A stretch of 50,747 nt of DNA from Butyricicoccus sp. (GTDB taxonomy: Bacteria; Bacillota; Clostridia; Oscillospirales; Butyricicoccaceae), in NCBI GenBank assembly GCA_017886875.1, contig JAGHIZ010000006.1, forward strand, positions 1 through 50,747, given 5' to 3'. This document shows positions 33,752 through 41,109 of this stretch, piece by piece. Below the pieces are notes generated by a model. It had not been told where the DNA came from. It did not search any database and saw only the letters and a program-made list of their open reading frames with translations. Position 1 is the first letter of the stretch. Every line of letters begins with the position of its first letter. A program made the position numbers and the translations under genes.

Positions 33752-35482
33752 ATGAAAGAAAATATCTTACTTTTTGACGGTGCAATGGGTACATATTATA
33801 GCACTTGTTATCCAGATGACACTTCAAAATGTGAATGGGCAAATATAAATCACCCAGAGCGTATTATAAAAATACATACTGAATATATAAATACAGGTGC
33901 AAATGCAATCAAAACAAACACATTTGCAGCTACTCCAAAGGCTCTTGAATGTGATATAGCTCAAATTAAAAATATTATAAAATCCGCTTGGGATAATGCA
34001 AAAAAAGCAACAGAAAACAAAGAGTGTAAGATTTTTGCAGATTTATGCCCAATAGATGAACAAAAAGATGACGTTTATGCGGTTTTAGATGAATTTTTGA
34101 GTTTAGGTGCAAAAAATTTCTTATTTGAAACCTTAGCAGATGATACTAATTTATCAGATTTTACTGCATATATTAAATCAAAATGTAATGATGCATATAT
34201 AATTGCCTCTTTTGCTGTGACTCCAGACGGTTTTACACGTCATGGACTGGCTGCACACAATCTTATAAAACGAGTTTGTGAGGATAAAAATTTAGATGCA
34301 GTAGGTTTAAACTGTGTATCTGGACCTTTGCATTTACTACAAACTACAAAAACACTTGATATTCAAAATTTAGGTAAGACATTTTCTGTTATGCCTAATG
34401 CGGGGTATCCAACTGTTATTGATGGCAGAACGGTTTTTGACAGCAGCCCTAACTATTTCGCTGAAAGGTGTTCAGAACTTGTAAAAATAGGCGTTAATAT
34501 TATTGGTGGTTGTTGTGGAACAACCCCAGAGCATATTAAACAAGTTAGTCGTAAGCTTGATGGAAAACTTATAACCAAGACTATAACACCAGTAGAGAAA
34601 GATAAAAAGCCTGATTTTACAAATGTAAAAAACCGCCTTGCAGAAAAACTGGAACAGGGTAAGCGTATTATTGCGGTTGAATTAGACCCTCCAGCGGACT
34701 CAAATATTGAAAAGTTTATGGAGGGTGCAAGAAAACTTAAACAAATGGGTGTTGATGCGGTAACTATTGCAGATTGCCCAGTTGCTAGAGTGCGTGTTGA
34801 CTCCTCACTTCTTGCGGCTAAACTTCATAGAGAACTTGATTTAGACCCAATACCACATATGACCTGTCGTGATAGAAATATAAATGCAACAAAAGCACTG
34901 CTTTTAGGTTTGTCTGTGGAACAGGTGCAAAATGTGCTTGTTGTAACAGGTGACCCTGTGCCATCGGCGGCAAAAGATGAGGTTAAAGCGGTATTTTCAT
35001 TTAATTCAGTTGTACTTGCTGATTATATTCGTCAGCTTTCCGAAGACGGTCTATGTTCTCCATTTTCTGTTTATGGTGCATTAAATGTAAATGCTAAAAA
35101 CTTTGATGCAGAGCTAAGAAAAGCAGTAAGAAAACAAAATGCAGGTGTATGTGCATTTTTAACTCAGCCAGTATATACTGAAAAGGCATTTGAAAATCTT
35201 AAAAAGGCTTATGATACATTGGATTGTAAGATTTTAGGCGGTATAATACCTATTGTCAGCCATAGAAACGCTTTATTTATGAGCCAAGAAATGGCGGGTA
35301 TAGATATCCCAGAGGATATTGTAAATATGTATGAAGGGCTTGACAGAGATAGTGCAGAAGAACTTGCGGTTAAACTATCCGTTGATGTTGCTAATCGTAT
35401 GCGTGACTTTACTCATGGCTGGTATTTGATTACTCCATTCCAAAGAGTTTCACTTATAGAAAAGATTTTAAATAAACTTTGA
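33752..35482 (+). CDS. yitJ: Bifunctional homocysteine S-methyltransferase / methylenetetrahydrofolate reductase
   Basis: The 576-residue fusion has an N-terminal homocysteine methyltransferase barrel (about 1-280) with zinc ligands in GLNCVSGP and GGCCGTTPEHI, and a C-terminal MTHFR barrel (about 300-576) with RIIAVELDPPADSNIEKF, ADCPVARVRVDS and VTGDPVPSA. It matches YitJ of Bacillus, which supplies methyl-THF and may itself transfer methyl groups. It lies 21 bases after metH, so methyl-THF production and use are in one operon. No SAM riboswitch was seen upstream. Confidence 0.93.
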   Translation: MKENILLFDGAMGTYYSTCYPDDTSKCEWANINHPERIIKIHTEYINTGANAIKTNTFAATPKALECDIAQIKNIIKSAWDNAKKATENKECKIFADLCPIDEQKDDVYAVLDEFLSLGAKNFLFETLADDTNLSDFTAYIKSKCNDAYIIASFAVTPDGFTRHGLAAHNLIKRVCEDKNLDAVGLNCVSGPLHLLQTTKTLDIQNLGKTFSVMPNAGYPTVIDGRTVFDSSPNYFAERCSELVKIGVNIIGGCCGTTPEHIKQVSRKLDGKLITKTITPVEKDKKPDFTNVKNRLAEKLEQGKRIIAVELDPPADSNIEKFMEGARKLKQMGVDAVTIADCPVARVRVDSSLLAAKLHRELDLDPIPHMTCRDRNINATKALLLGLSVEQVQNVLVVTGDPVPSAAKDEVKAVFSFNSVVLADYIRQLSEDGLCSPFSVYGALNVNAKNFDAELRKAVRKQNAGVCAFLTQPVYTEKAFENLKKAYDTLDCKILGGIIPIVSHRNALFMSQEMAGIDIPEDIVNMYEGLDRDSAEELAVKLSVDVANRMRDFTHGWYLITPFQRVSLIEKILNKL

Positions 35483-35530
35483 GAATTTTGTGAAAATCAT
35501 GTACAATTTGTTAAATATGAGCTTAATATG

Positions 35531-35559
35531 TTGTAACAGTGTTAGAGTTTTGGTACAAT
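35531..35559 (+). promoter_or_regulatory. Promoter of the CBS-protein gene
   Basis: -35 TTGTAA (35531-35536) and -10 TACAAT (35554-35559) are 17 bases apart, 60 bases before the ATG at 35619. Confidence 0.55.
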
Positions 35560-35618
35560 ATGCTTAGAGATAAAACAATTTATCTAGTATAAATGTATTA
35601 GAAAGAAGTAGAAAAATT

Positions 35619-36086
35619 ATGAATATAATGTTTTTTTTAACACCAAAACATCAGGTATCATATTTATATCATGACCAAACAATAGCCGAAGGCTTGGAAA
35701 GTATGCAGGAAGCTGGTTATACAGCTATTCCGCTTATCTCAAGAGAAGGCAGATACATAGGAACAGTTACAGAGGGTGATTTTTTAAGGGCTTTATCAAA
35801 TCCTAATATATGGCAGCAACGTGATATTATGTATATGGAACAAATAGAGCGTAGAGTACAAAATAAACCTGTTAGGGCAGATGCTCAAATAAATGATTTA
35901 CTTGACACAGCACTTCATCAAAATTTTGTTCCTGTGATTGATGATAGAGATTGCTTTGTTGGAATTGTAACTCGTCAACGTATTATGGATTATTGCATTT
36001 CAGAAATTAAGAAAAAAGCTGAGAAAATGCAAAAGCAAGAAAAAGTTATAAATGCTCAAAAAGAATTAAATAGGCTTTGGGGCTGA
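35619..36086 (+). CDS. CBS-domain pair protein
   Basis: The 155-residue soluble protein consists of two CBS motifs: FFLTPKHQVSYLYHDQTIAEG to GRYIGTVTEGDFLRAL, then RADAQINDLLDTALHQNFVPVIDDRDCFVGIVTRQRIMDY (shown in part). A C-terminal Lys/Glu-rich helix follows (about 128-150). CBS pairs (Bateman modules) bind adenine nucleotides; close relatives in Firmicutes such as CbpB/DarB bind cyclic-di-AMP and signal to Rel or pyruvate carboxylase. The FLTPKxxVxYLY start fits that group, but ligand and partner are inferred. Single-gene unit with a terminator. Confidence 0.85.
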   Translation: MNIMFFLTPKHQVSYLYHDQTIAEGLESMQEAGYTAIPLISREGRYIGTVTEGDFLRALSNPNIWQQRDIMYMEQIERRVQNKPVRADAQINDLLDTALHQNFVPVIDDRDCFVGIVTRQRIMDYCISEIKKKAEKMQKQEKVINAQKELNRLWG

Positions 36087-36093
36087 TTTTATA

Positions 36094-36120
36094 AACAGAC
36101 GTGCATGTGTGCGTCTGTTT
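36094..36120 (+). terminator. Terminator of the CBS-protein gene
   Basis: AAACAGACG and CGTCTGTTT arms enclose a short GT-rich loop just after the stop at 36086 and run into a stretch of T. Confidence 0.85.
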
Positions 36121-36234
36121 TTTTAGTGTGCAACCGCTGGTTGACAGATTGACAAGGCGAATTGATTGCAAAAAATACTGTTTATTGATATTATAAAGGC
36201 ACAAAAAAGAATATTTGAAAGTGTGGTGTTTATT

Positions 36235-37269
36235 ATGACAACGGGTGAAAAAATACAAAATTTACGTCAGAAAAAAGGCTGGTCACAAGAAAGACTTGGG
36301 CAAGAACTAAATTTATCAAGACAATCTATTTCAAAATGGGAGTCTGGCACAGCCACTCCAACAGTTGACAATCTTAAAGAGCTTGCAAAAATATTTGATG
36401 TTTCGGTTGATAGTCTTTTGGGAAATGAAATAAATATTTTAGAAAAAGACAAAAAAGAAGAAAATAGAAAAGATAAGTTTATAAAAATTTTACCTTTTGT
36501 ACTAACTGGAGTTATAACAGTTGTTTTAATAGGACTTATAATATCTCAGATAAATATATATAAAAGGCTTGAGCGACTTGAAAACAATTTAAGTGTAATA
36601 CCAAACACTGTTTATGTAAATTCTAATAATGGTGGCGAGACAAACACAAGCGTGAGTTTGTTTACAAGCTGGGATATAACTGTTAAAAAATATTATCAGA
36701 ACAGAACTATGGATATACTTATATCTGTTTTACCGAAAAGCGATGTAGAGGGTACAAAAGTCGAATTTTCAATAACAGATGAACAAGTTATAACAACAGA
36801 AAAACAAGGTCAGTCATATAATGCGGTTGTAAATGTGCCTTGGGTAGCAGAGCCAACTATAAATGCATCAATTATTAAGCCAGATGGAACAATAGAAAAT
36901 GAAACATTGTATGTGAATTGGATAAATGAAGATTTATTTGAAGTTAGGATTGAACCAGCTTATAATGCAAGAGGTGTATATGTAGAATTTTGTAAAATAT
37001 ATGGCATGGATTATATTTCAGGAAGTACGGAAAACCTGTTAAGTGGTCAGCCAAGTTTCTTTAAATGGAAAGTAACTCAAGATGGTAAAACTATAAAAAC
37101 AGGTACAGAAAAGATTGATAATTATGAGGAATATGAGAGCATGGAGCAAACTATACTTGATGAAAATATAAAAGGTTTGGATAAAAATAAAAAATTCAGT
37201 GTTACTTTAGATATTACAGATGTAAACGGAATAAAAACAACATTAGAAAAAGATATACAGCTTTATTAA
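36235..37269 (+). CDS. Membrane-anchored XRE/HTH_3 protein
   Basis: The ATG at 36235 gives 344 residues starting directly with the helix-turn-helix (GEKIQNLRQKKGWSQERLGQ and LNLSRQSISKWESGTATPTV). A charged linker (about 70-85) leads to one membrane span (about 90-110, ILPFVLTGVITVVLIGLIIS). The remaining 230 residues should lie outside the membrane and look beta-rich, with two or three immunoglobulin-like modules but no domain I can name. It could couple an outside signal to DNA binding, or the HTH may be membrane-tethered. The upstream GTGGTG is a weak ribosome site. A terminator follows. Confidence 0.75.
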   Translation: MTTGEKIQNLRQKKGWSQERLGQELNLSRQSISKWESGTATPTVDNLKELAKIFDVSVDSLLGNEINILEKDKKEENRKDKFIKILPFVLTGVITVVLIGLIISQINIYKRLERLENNLSVIPNTVYVNSNNGGETNTSVSLFTSWDITVKKYYQNRTMDILISVLPKSDVEGTKVEFSITDEQVITTEKQGQSYNAVVNVPWVAEPTINASIIKPDGTIENETLYVNWINEDLFEVRIEPAYNARGVYVEFCKIYGMDYISGSTENLLSGQPSFFKWKVTQDGKTIKTGTEKIDNYEEYESMEQTILDENIKGLDKNKKFSVTLDITDVNGIKTTLEKDIQLY

Positions 37270-37274
37270 AATTT

Positions 37275-37303
37275 AAACCGCTTGTTTTATAGACAGGCGG
37301 TTT
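37275..37303 (+). terminator. Terminator of the membrane XRE gene
   Basis: AAACCGC and GCGGTTT arms with partial inner pairing (TTGT/GACA), followed by T, begin six bases after the stop at 37269. Confidence 0.8.
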
Positions 37304-37321
37304 TTTATGGTCAAAATAAAA

Positions 37322-37419
37322 TGACAAGAAAAGTTGTCAAAAAGTGTTGACAAATATAGTTGTCAATGATATTATAACTATGACAAAGAAAGTTGTCATT
37401 ATGACAGGTATACTTGTCA
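37322..37419 (+). promoter_or_regulatory. Four tandem palindromic operators (TGACAA-N6-TTGTCA) with promoter
   Basis: Four 18-bp palindromes start at 37322, 37348, 37381 and 37402; the first three have perfect TGACAA/TTGTCA arms, and the fourth has TGACAG. The promoter -35 TTGACA (37347-37352) and -10 TATTAT (37370-37375), 17 bases apart, lie within and just after the second copy; copies three and four cover the start and leader. This predicts strong cooperative autorepression by the XRE protein encoded at 37437. Confidence 0.82.
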
Positions 37420-37436
37420 AAAGGAGGTGCTTTTAT

Positions 37437-37643
37437 ATGCCACTTGGAAACCGTGTGAAGGAATTTCGAGCAGCAAAAAATTTAAATCAACAAGAGTTAG
37501 GTTCGCTTGTTGGTGCATCAAGGCAAACAATAAGCCTCATAGAGAGGGGAGATTATAACCCATCTATAACACTTGCACTAAAAATAGCAGGTGTATTTCA
37601 AAAAACAGTAGAAGAAGTATTTTATTTGACAGAGGAGGAGTAG
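37437..37643 (+). CDS. Small XRE-family repressor
   Basis: The ATG at 37437 follows AGGAGG by nine bases. The 68-residue protein is a lone HTH_3 domain: RVKEFRAAKNLNQQELGSLVG, then ASRQTISLIERGDYNPSITLAL and IAGVFQKTVEEVFYL (each read in one frame). These mini-repressors commonly sit before a DUF3169 membrane gene, as here (two bases later). Four palindromes in its own promoter region are its probable binding sites. The physiological signal is unknown; the pair may react to membrane stress. Confidence 0.9.
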   Translation: MPLGNRVKEFRAAKNLNQQELGSLVGASRQTISLIERGDYNPSITLALKIAGVFQKTVEEVFYLTEEE

Positions 37644-37645
37644 AC

Positions 37646-38389
37646 ATGAAAAAGAAAGTTGGTCTTAAATTTGCACTTAGTATGATAGGCTGTGCTTTGC
37701 TTGGTGCATTATGTAGTATTATTGTTAATTTCACACAGCCAAGTCTAACTGATATTATAAAAAATCTATCTGATATACTTATCGAAAATAGTACAATACT
37801 TATGATTATAGGAGTAATTCCTCTTATTATTGGAAGTGTGCTTTTATCAAAGGCAAAAAGCACTATAAAAGCAAATGCTGATTTAGATGAAGCAGAGTTT
37901 GAAAAAACACATAAAACTCTTTCTCTTGGGTTAGCTATTCCGAGTGTAATTATGCCATGGATTTTTATGTGTTTTGGATTTTCACTTATATGTACTATAA
38001 GATACCAAAAAGCAACTGTTTTTGTAGATTTGCTTATACTTCTTTTAGAAATAACTTGGATTACAATAATTCAATATCAAACAGTTGAACAAACGAAAAA
38101 TATATTCCCAGAAAAAAGAGGTAATGTTTTAGATAGTAAATTTCAAAAAGAATGGTATTCAAGCTGTGATGAGGCTGAAAAGCAAATAATAGGTGAGGCA
38201 TGTTATAAATCTTATAAAACTATGAATATAGTTTATCCTATTTTATATTTAATTATGATATTTATTTGTAATACATGCAATCTGAGTCCATTTATATTTT
38301 TAATGGTAGGTGTACTTTGGTTAATTCAAACACTAAGTTATTTGATACCATCATATAAACTTGAACATGGCAAAAAATCCCGACGTTAG
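37646..38389 (+). CDS. DUF3169-type membrane protein
   Basis: The 247-residue protein has six hydrophobic segments, roughly at 8-28, 48-66, 92-115, 122-142, 194-212 and 217-236. The cytosolic loop between spans four and five carries PEKRGNVLDSKFQKEWYSSC and DEAEKQIIGEACYKSYK, the recognisable part of DUF3169. It is in an operon with the small XRE repressor, a conserved pairing in Firmicutes. Function is unknown. Its end overlaps a terminator and, on the other strand, a 52-residue gene. Confidence 0.8.
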   Translation: MKKKVGLKFALSMIGCALLGALCSIIVNFTQPSLTDIIKNLSDILIENSTILMIIGVIPLIIGSVLLSKAKSTIKANADLDEAEFEKTHKTLSLGLAIPSVIMPWIFMCFGFSLICTIRYQKATVFVDLLILLLEITWITIIQYQTVEQTKNIFPEKRGNVLDSKFQKEWYSSCDEAEKQIIGEACYKSYKTMNIVYPILYLIMIFICNTCNLSPFIFLMVGVLWLIQTLSYLIPSYKLEHGKKSRR

Positions 38390-38398
38390 TCGGGATTT
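38375..38398. terminator. Bidirectional terminator at the DUF3169 gene end
   Basis: A 10-bp perfect stem (AAATCCCGAC/GTCGGGATTT) with a 4-base loop overlaps the last codons of the DUF3169 gene and of the opposing 52-residue gene. Confidence 0.85.
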
Positions 38399-38544
38399 TC
38401 GGATTTTTCGACTGCAAGTGTTGCAAGTGTATCGCCAAGCTGAACAAAGATTGATGCTAACATTGCAGTTTCTTCTGCTGTGCTGGTGTTTGAAATACTT
38501 ATTGCAAGTGCTGTGATAGCAGTTACAAGTTGTTCTCCACTCAT
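38386..38544 (-). CDS. 52-residue conserved protein (DUF6774-like)
   Basis: On the minus strand an ATG at 38544 with GGGTGAT five bases before it opens 52 codons: MSGEQLVTAITALAISIS at the start, TAEETAMLASIFVQLGDTL in the middle and a charged tail. The two helices with QLGDTLATLA resemble the DUF6774 small proteins I recall from Clostridia. Function is unknown. It fills what would otherwise be a 190-base gap, and its stop lies in the shared terminator, so it overlaps the DUF3169 gene by four bases on the other strand. Confidence 0.7.
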   Translation of the reverse strand: MSGEQLVTAITALAISISNTSTAEETAMLASIFVQLGDTLATLAVEKSENPD

Positions 38545-38583
38545 TATATCACCCAGTATTTTTATATGCGGGTTATAAGAGTT

Positions 38584-39228
38584 TTAAAACTCCTTTTTCT
38601 TAAAAACAGCAATAGAAATAGTCATAGAGATAGCAAGCAGTATTAGACTTACAAGCAAAATTATGCTTAAAGTAGTTAATGAGTTATAAATATTTTCAAT
38701 GGTTAATATTATATTTTCTATATTAAAATTAGAACGTTCAAGCAAAGGTTTTAATAATAAAAATATAACTGATGGAACAAAGCAAATAATAATAAATGAA
38801 ATGTTTAAGTAATTAGGTTTTAAGATATAAGATAAAGGTGTAAAAATAGATTGCATAGTTATTATAATAGTGCAACAAATAATTATAAGTCTTATGGTTT
38901 CATATGAGGTTGCATCACCTGCGATAAACATAATTAAAGATGATAATAAAATAATAGGTACACTAAATAATAATATAAATAAATATCTTCCTATAACAAT
39001 ACTTTTTCGGGAAATTGGTGAACTAAGTAAAATTCCAGAAAAACCTCCTGATGTTGTTTGATTATTTAGATTAATAGAAACAACTAAAGATGTTAGAGTT
39101 GGATAAAATAAATATAAGTACTGTGAATTACTAACACTAGCAAAACAAATCATAAGCACTTGTACTATTAAATAAAGGCGTACAGTTGATTTCATTAAAT
39201 AAAAGTCACTTCTACAAGCTGATAACAT
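38584..39228 (-). CDS. ABC-2 type transporter permease
   Basis: The 214-residue protein has six hydrophobic segments spread through its length and no soluble domain. SGILLSSPISRKSIVIGRYLFILLF (read in part) is the typical ABC-2 pattern in which the loop after span two carries LPxSR-like sequence. It follows the ATPase gene by 15 bases in a GntR-ATPase-permease operon. Such YtrA-type operons usually respond to cell-wall-active compounds; the cargo here is unknown. Confidence 0.85.
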   Translation of the reverse strand: MLSACRSDFYLMKSTVRLYLIVQVLMICFASVSNSQYLYLFYPTLTSLVVSINLNNQTTSGGFSGILLSSPISRKSIVIGRYLFILLFSVPIILLSSLIMFIAGDATSYETIRLIIICCTIIITMQSIFTPLSYILKPNYLNISFIIICFVPSVIFLLLKPLLERSNFNIENIILTIENIYNSLTTLSIILLVSLILLAISMTISIAVFKKKEF

Positions 39229-39243
39229 AAAAATTCTCCTTTC

Positions 39244-40077
39244 TTAGCGGGTTAAAAATAACATTATTTGGTCAAGATTTGCAGGTGCAATGTCCATATT
39301 GGTTGATATTTTTTTCGGATTTATTAAAGCCTCAATACCGAATAAATCATCACGAGTAGCATAAACCGCATTTTGTGGAATGTTCTTTAAATCTTCCTTA
39401 GTACAACGTATAAAACCATAATTTTCATTTATTTCTATCATTGATTGATGGAACAGTAATTTTCCATTATGTATAAAAGCTATTTCATCAGCTATACTTT
39501 CTAAATCGCTTGTGATATGTGAAGAAATTAAAATAGAATGGGTTTCATCTAACATAAACTCACGAAGAATATCTAAAACTTCATTTCTAACAACTGGGTC
39601 AAGTCCAGAAGTAGGCTCATCAAGAATTAAAAGTTTAGCATCATGGCAAAGGGAGGTAGCAAGTGATAATTTAGCTCTCATACCACGAGATAAATCAGAA
39701 AATTTCTTTTTTTGGTCTATCTTAAATTTATCAAGATATTTAAAAAACTCATCAGAATTCCATTTAGGATAAATTTTTTTAAACACTTTATCAATATAAT
39801 ATGGTTTATAATCACTTGGTAAAGCAGTGAGTTCTGATACATATCCGATATCTTCTTTAATTTTGGTTTCATTTTGCTCTAGTGGCTTGTCAAAAACTAA
39901 AATTTCACCGCTTGTTTTATGAAGTAATCTTAAAATAAGTTTAATAAGAGTTGATTTACCTGCACCGTTTTCGCCTATTACACCAAGTACAGTGCCTTGT
40001 TTTAAATTAAGTGTTATATTATCAAGTTTAAATTTATCAAATTCTTTACTCAGATTTTTAATTGAAATGCTATTCAT
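39244..40077 (-). CDS. ABC transporter ATPase (YtrB/CcmA type)
   Basis: The ATG at 40077 is preferred since CAGGAG lies eight bases ahead; an in-frame GTG at 40086 overlaps the regulator gene. The 277-residue ATPase has Walker A GENGAGKST, Q-loop EDIGYVSELTALPSDYKP, signature LSRGMRAKLSLA (Arg in place of the second Gly-side residue, usual for the group), Walker B KLLILDEPTSGLDP and switch SSHITSDLESIADEI. A C-terminal extension of about 60 residues follows. It partners with the permease downstream and is under the GntR gene just upstream (5 bases). Confidence 0.92.
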   Translation of the reverse strand: MNSISIKNLSKEFDKFKLDNITLNLKQGTVLGVIGENGAGKSTLIKLILRLLHKTSGEILVFDKPLEQNETKIKEDIGYVSELTALPSDYKPYYIDKVFKKIYPKWNSDEFFKYLDKFKIDQKKKFSDLSRGMRAKLSLATSLCHDAKLLILDEPTSGLDPVVRNEVLDILREFMLDETHSILISSHITSDLESIADEIAFIHNGKLLFHQSMIEINENYGFIRCTKEDLKNIPQNAVYATRDDLFGIEALINPKKISTNMDIAPANLDQIMLFLTR

Positions 40078-40082
40078 AATAT

Positions 40083-40457
40083 TCACTCCTGTTCATACAG
40101 TTTTACAAGTAGGTTTTTAAGCTCATCTAGTGAAATATTGTTTAATTTTGCACGGCTTACAACGTCAGAAAGTTCTTTTGTAATTTGTGTAAGCTGTTCA
40201 TTATAGATTGTTTCATGGTTGCCAGAGCGTACAAAACAGCCTTTACCAGCAATAGTGTAAATGTAACCACTGCGTTCAAGTTCTTCATAAGCTCTTTTTG
40301 TGGTTATTAAGCTAACACGAAGTTCTTTTGCAAGAAGTCGCATAGATGGCAAGGCATCATCAGCATTAAGATTACCAGATAATATAAGTTTTTTTATCTG
40401 TTCGACTATTTGCTCATAGATTGGCTTTGAACCATTTTGAGATAAAATGATATTCAA
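40083..40457 (-). CDS. GntR-family regulator, YtrA subfamily
   Basis: The start is TTG at 40457, with AAAGGAGGG six bases before it; upstream codons in this frame overlap the promoter. The 124-residue protein has a winged helix (about 1-75): GSKPIYEQIVEQIKKLILSG, LPSMRLLAKELRVSLITTKRAYEEL (partial) and GYIYTIAGKGCFV. A short C-terminal helical tail (about 85-124) is that of YtrA proteins, which repress ABC operons induced by envelope stress. It is the first gene of the ABC operon and probably represses its own promoter. Confidence 0.92.
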   Translation of the reverse strand: MNIILSQNGSKPIYEQIVEQIKKLILSGNLNADDALPSMRLLAKELRVSLITTKRAYEELERSGYIYTIAGKGCFVRSGNHETIYNEQLTQITKELSDVVSRAKLNNISLDELKNLLVKLYEQE

Positions 40458-40483
40458 GATAACCCTCCTTTTAAACGAGGTAA

Positions 40484-40533
40484 AGTATATATACTGTATA
40501 TACTTAGTATACATAGTATAAACAGTATGTCAA
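40484..40533 (-). promoter_or_regulatory. Promoter and palindromic operator of the GntR-ABC operon
   Basis: -35 TTGACA (40528-40533) and -10 TATACT (40506-40511) are 16 bases apart. The same stretch is dense in nested inverted repeats built from GTATA/TATAC, with outer arms ATACTGT and ACAGTAT, which is where a YtrA-type repressor would bind. Confidence 0.7.
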
Positions 40534-40560
40534 TAGTAAAATTAAAAATAACAATAAAAA

Positions 40561-40584
40561 AAGCGACAGCCCAAGCTGTCGCTT
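40561..40584 (-). terminator. Terminator of the HPr gene
   Basis: A perfect 10-bp stem (AAGCGACAGC/GCTGTCGCTT) with a 4-base loop and a minus-strand run of T follows the HPr stop at 40598. Confidence 0.93.
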
Positions 40585-40597
40585 AAAATATTTAATA

Positions 40598-40855
40598 TTA
40601 TAGGTTCTCACTTAGGAACTTTTCCATGCCAGCGATTGCTGCATCTTCATCAGCACCTTCAGCAGTGATAGTAACAACAGTACCACACTTTACGCCAAGA
40701 CCCATAACAGCCATCATACGCTTTGCATTAGCTTTCTTAGCATCAGTAGCGATTGTGATATCGCTCTGGAAAGCACCAGCAGCCTTAACAAGCAGACCAG
40801 CTGGACGAGCATGGATACCTAATTCATCTTTAATAGTGTAAGTAAGAGTCTTCAT
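40598..40855 (-). CDS. ptsH: HPr-family phosphocarrier protein
   Basis: The ATG at 40855 is chosen (AAAGGATG upstream); an earlier in-frame start at 40873 includes the ribosome site. The 85-residue protein has the active-site histidine His15 in GIHARPAG, through which phosphate passes from enzyme I to sugar-specific EIIA proteins. Position 46, the Ser that HPr kinase phosphorylates in most Firmicutes, is Arg46 here (NAKRMMAVMGLG). It may therefore serve transport but not classical CcpA-linked repression. It has its own promoter and terminator and is not joined to a ptsI gene. Confidence 0.9.
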   Translation of the reverse strand: MKTLTYTIKDELGIHARPAGLLVKAAGAFQSDITIATDAKKANAKRMMAVMGLGVKCGTVVTITAEGADEDAAIAGMEKFLSENL

Positions 40856-40908
40856 TGGAATACATCCTTTCAAAAAAAGCTTAATAACCCTCTTAAATGG
40901 TCATAGCG

Positions 40909-40937
40909 ATTATAACATAATTTATGTTTTATTTCAA
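40909..40937 (-). promoter_or_regulatory. Promoter of the HPr gene
   Basis: -35 TTGAAA (40932-40937) and an extended -10 TGT-TATAAT (40909-40914) are 17 bases apart, about 55 bases before the ATG. Confidence 0.75.
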
Positions 40938-41026
40938 TGTTTGGAAGATAAATAATCGTATAAATAAACAATACAAATAATAGTGTATAGAAACTGCAAA
41001 ATTTATGAAAAGCAGATGTGATTTTA

Positions 41027-41056
41027 TTGTACTTTTGTGCAAAATAGTGATATAAT
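41027..41056 (+). promoter_or_regulatory. Promoter of pfkA
   Basis: -35 TTGTAC (41027-41032), 18-base spacer and extended -10 TGA-TATAAT (41051-41056), 53 bases before the ATG at 41110. Confidence 0.65.
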
Positions 41057-41109
41057 TATATAAACATTTATTATAGTACAAAATTTTATTCGGAAGGAAG
41101 GAAACATAA

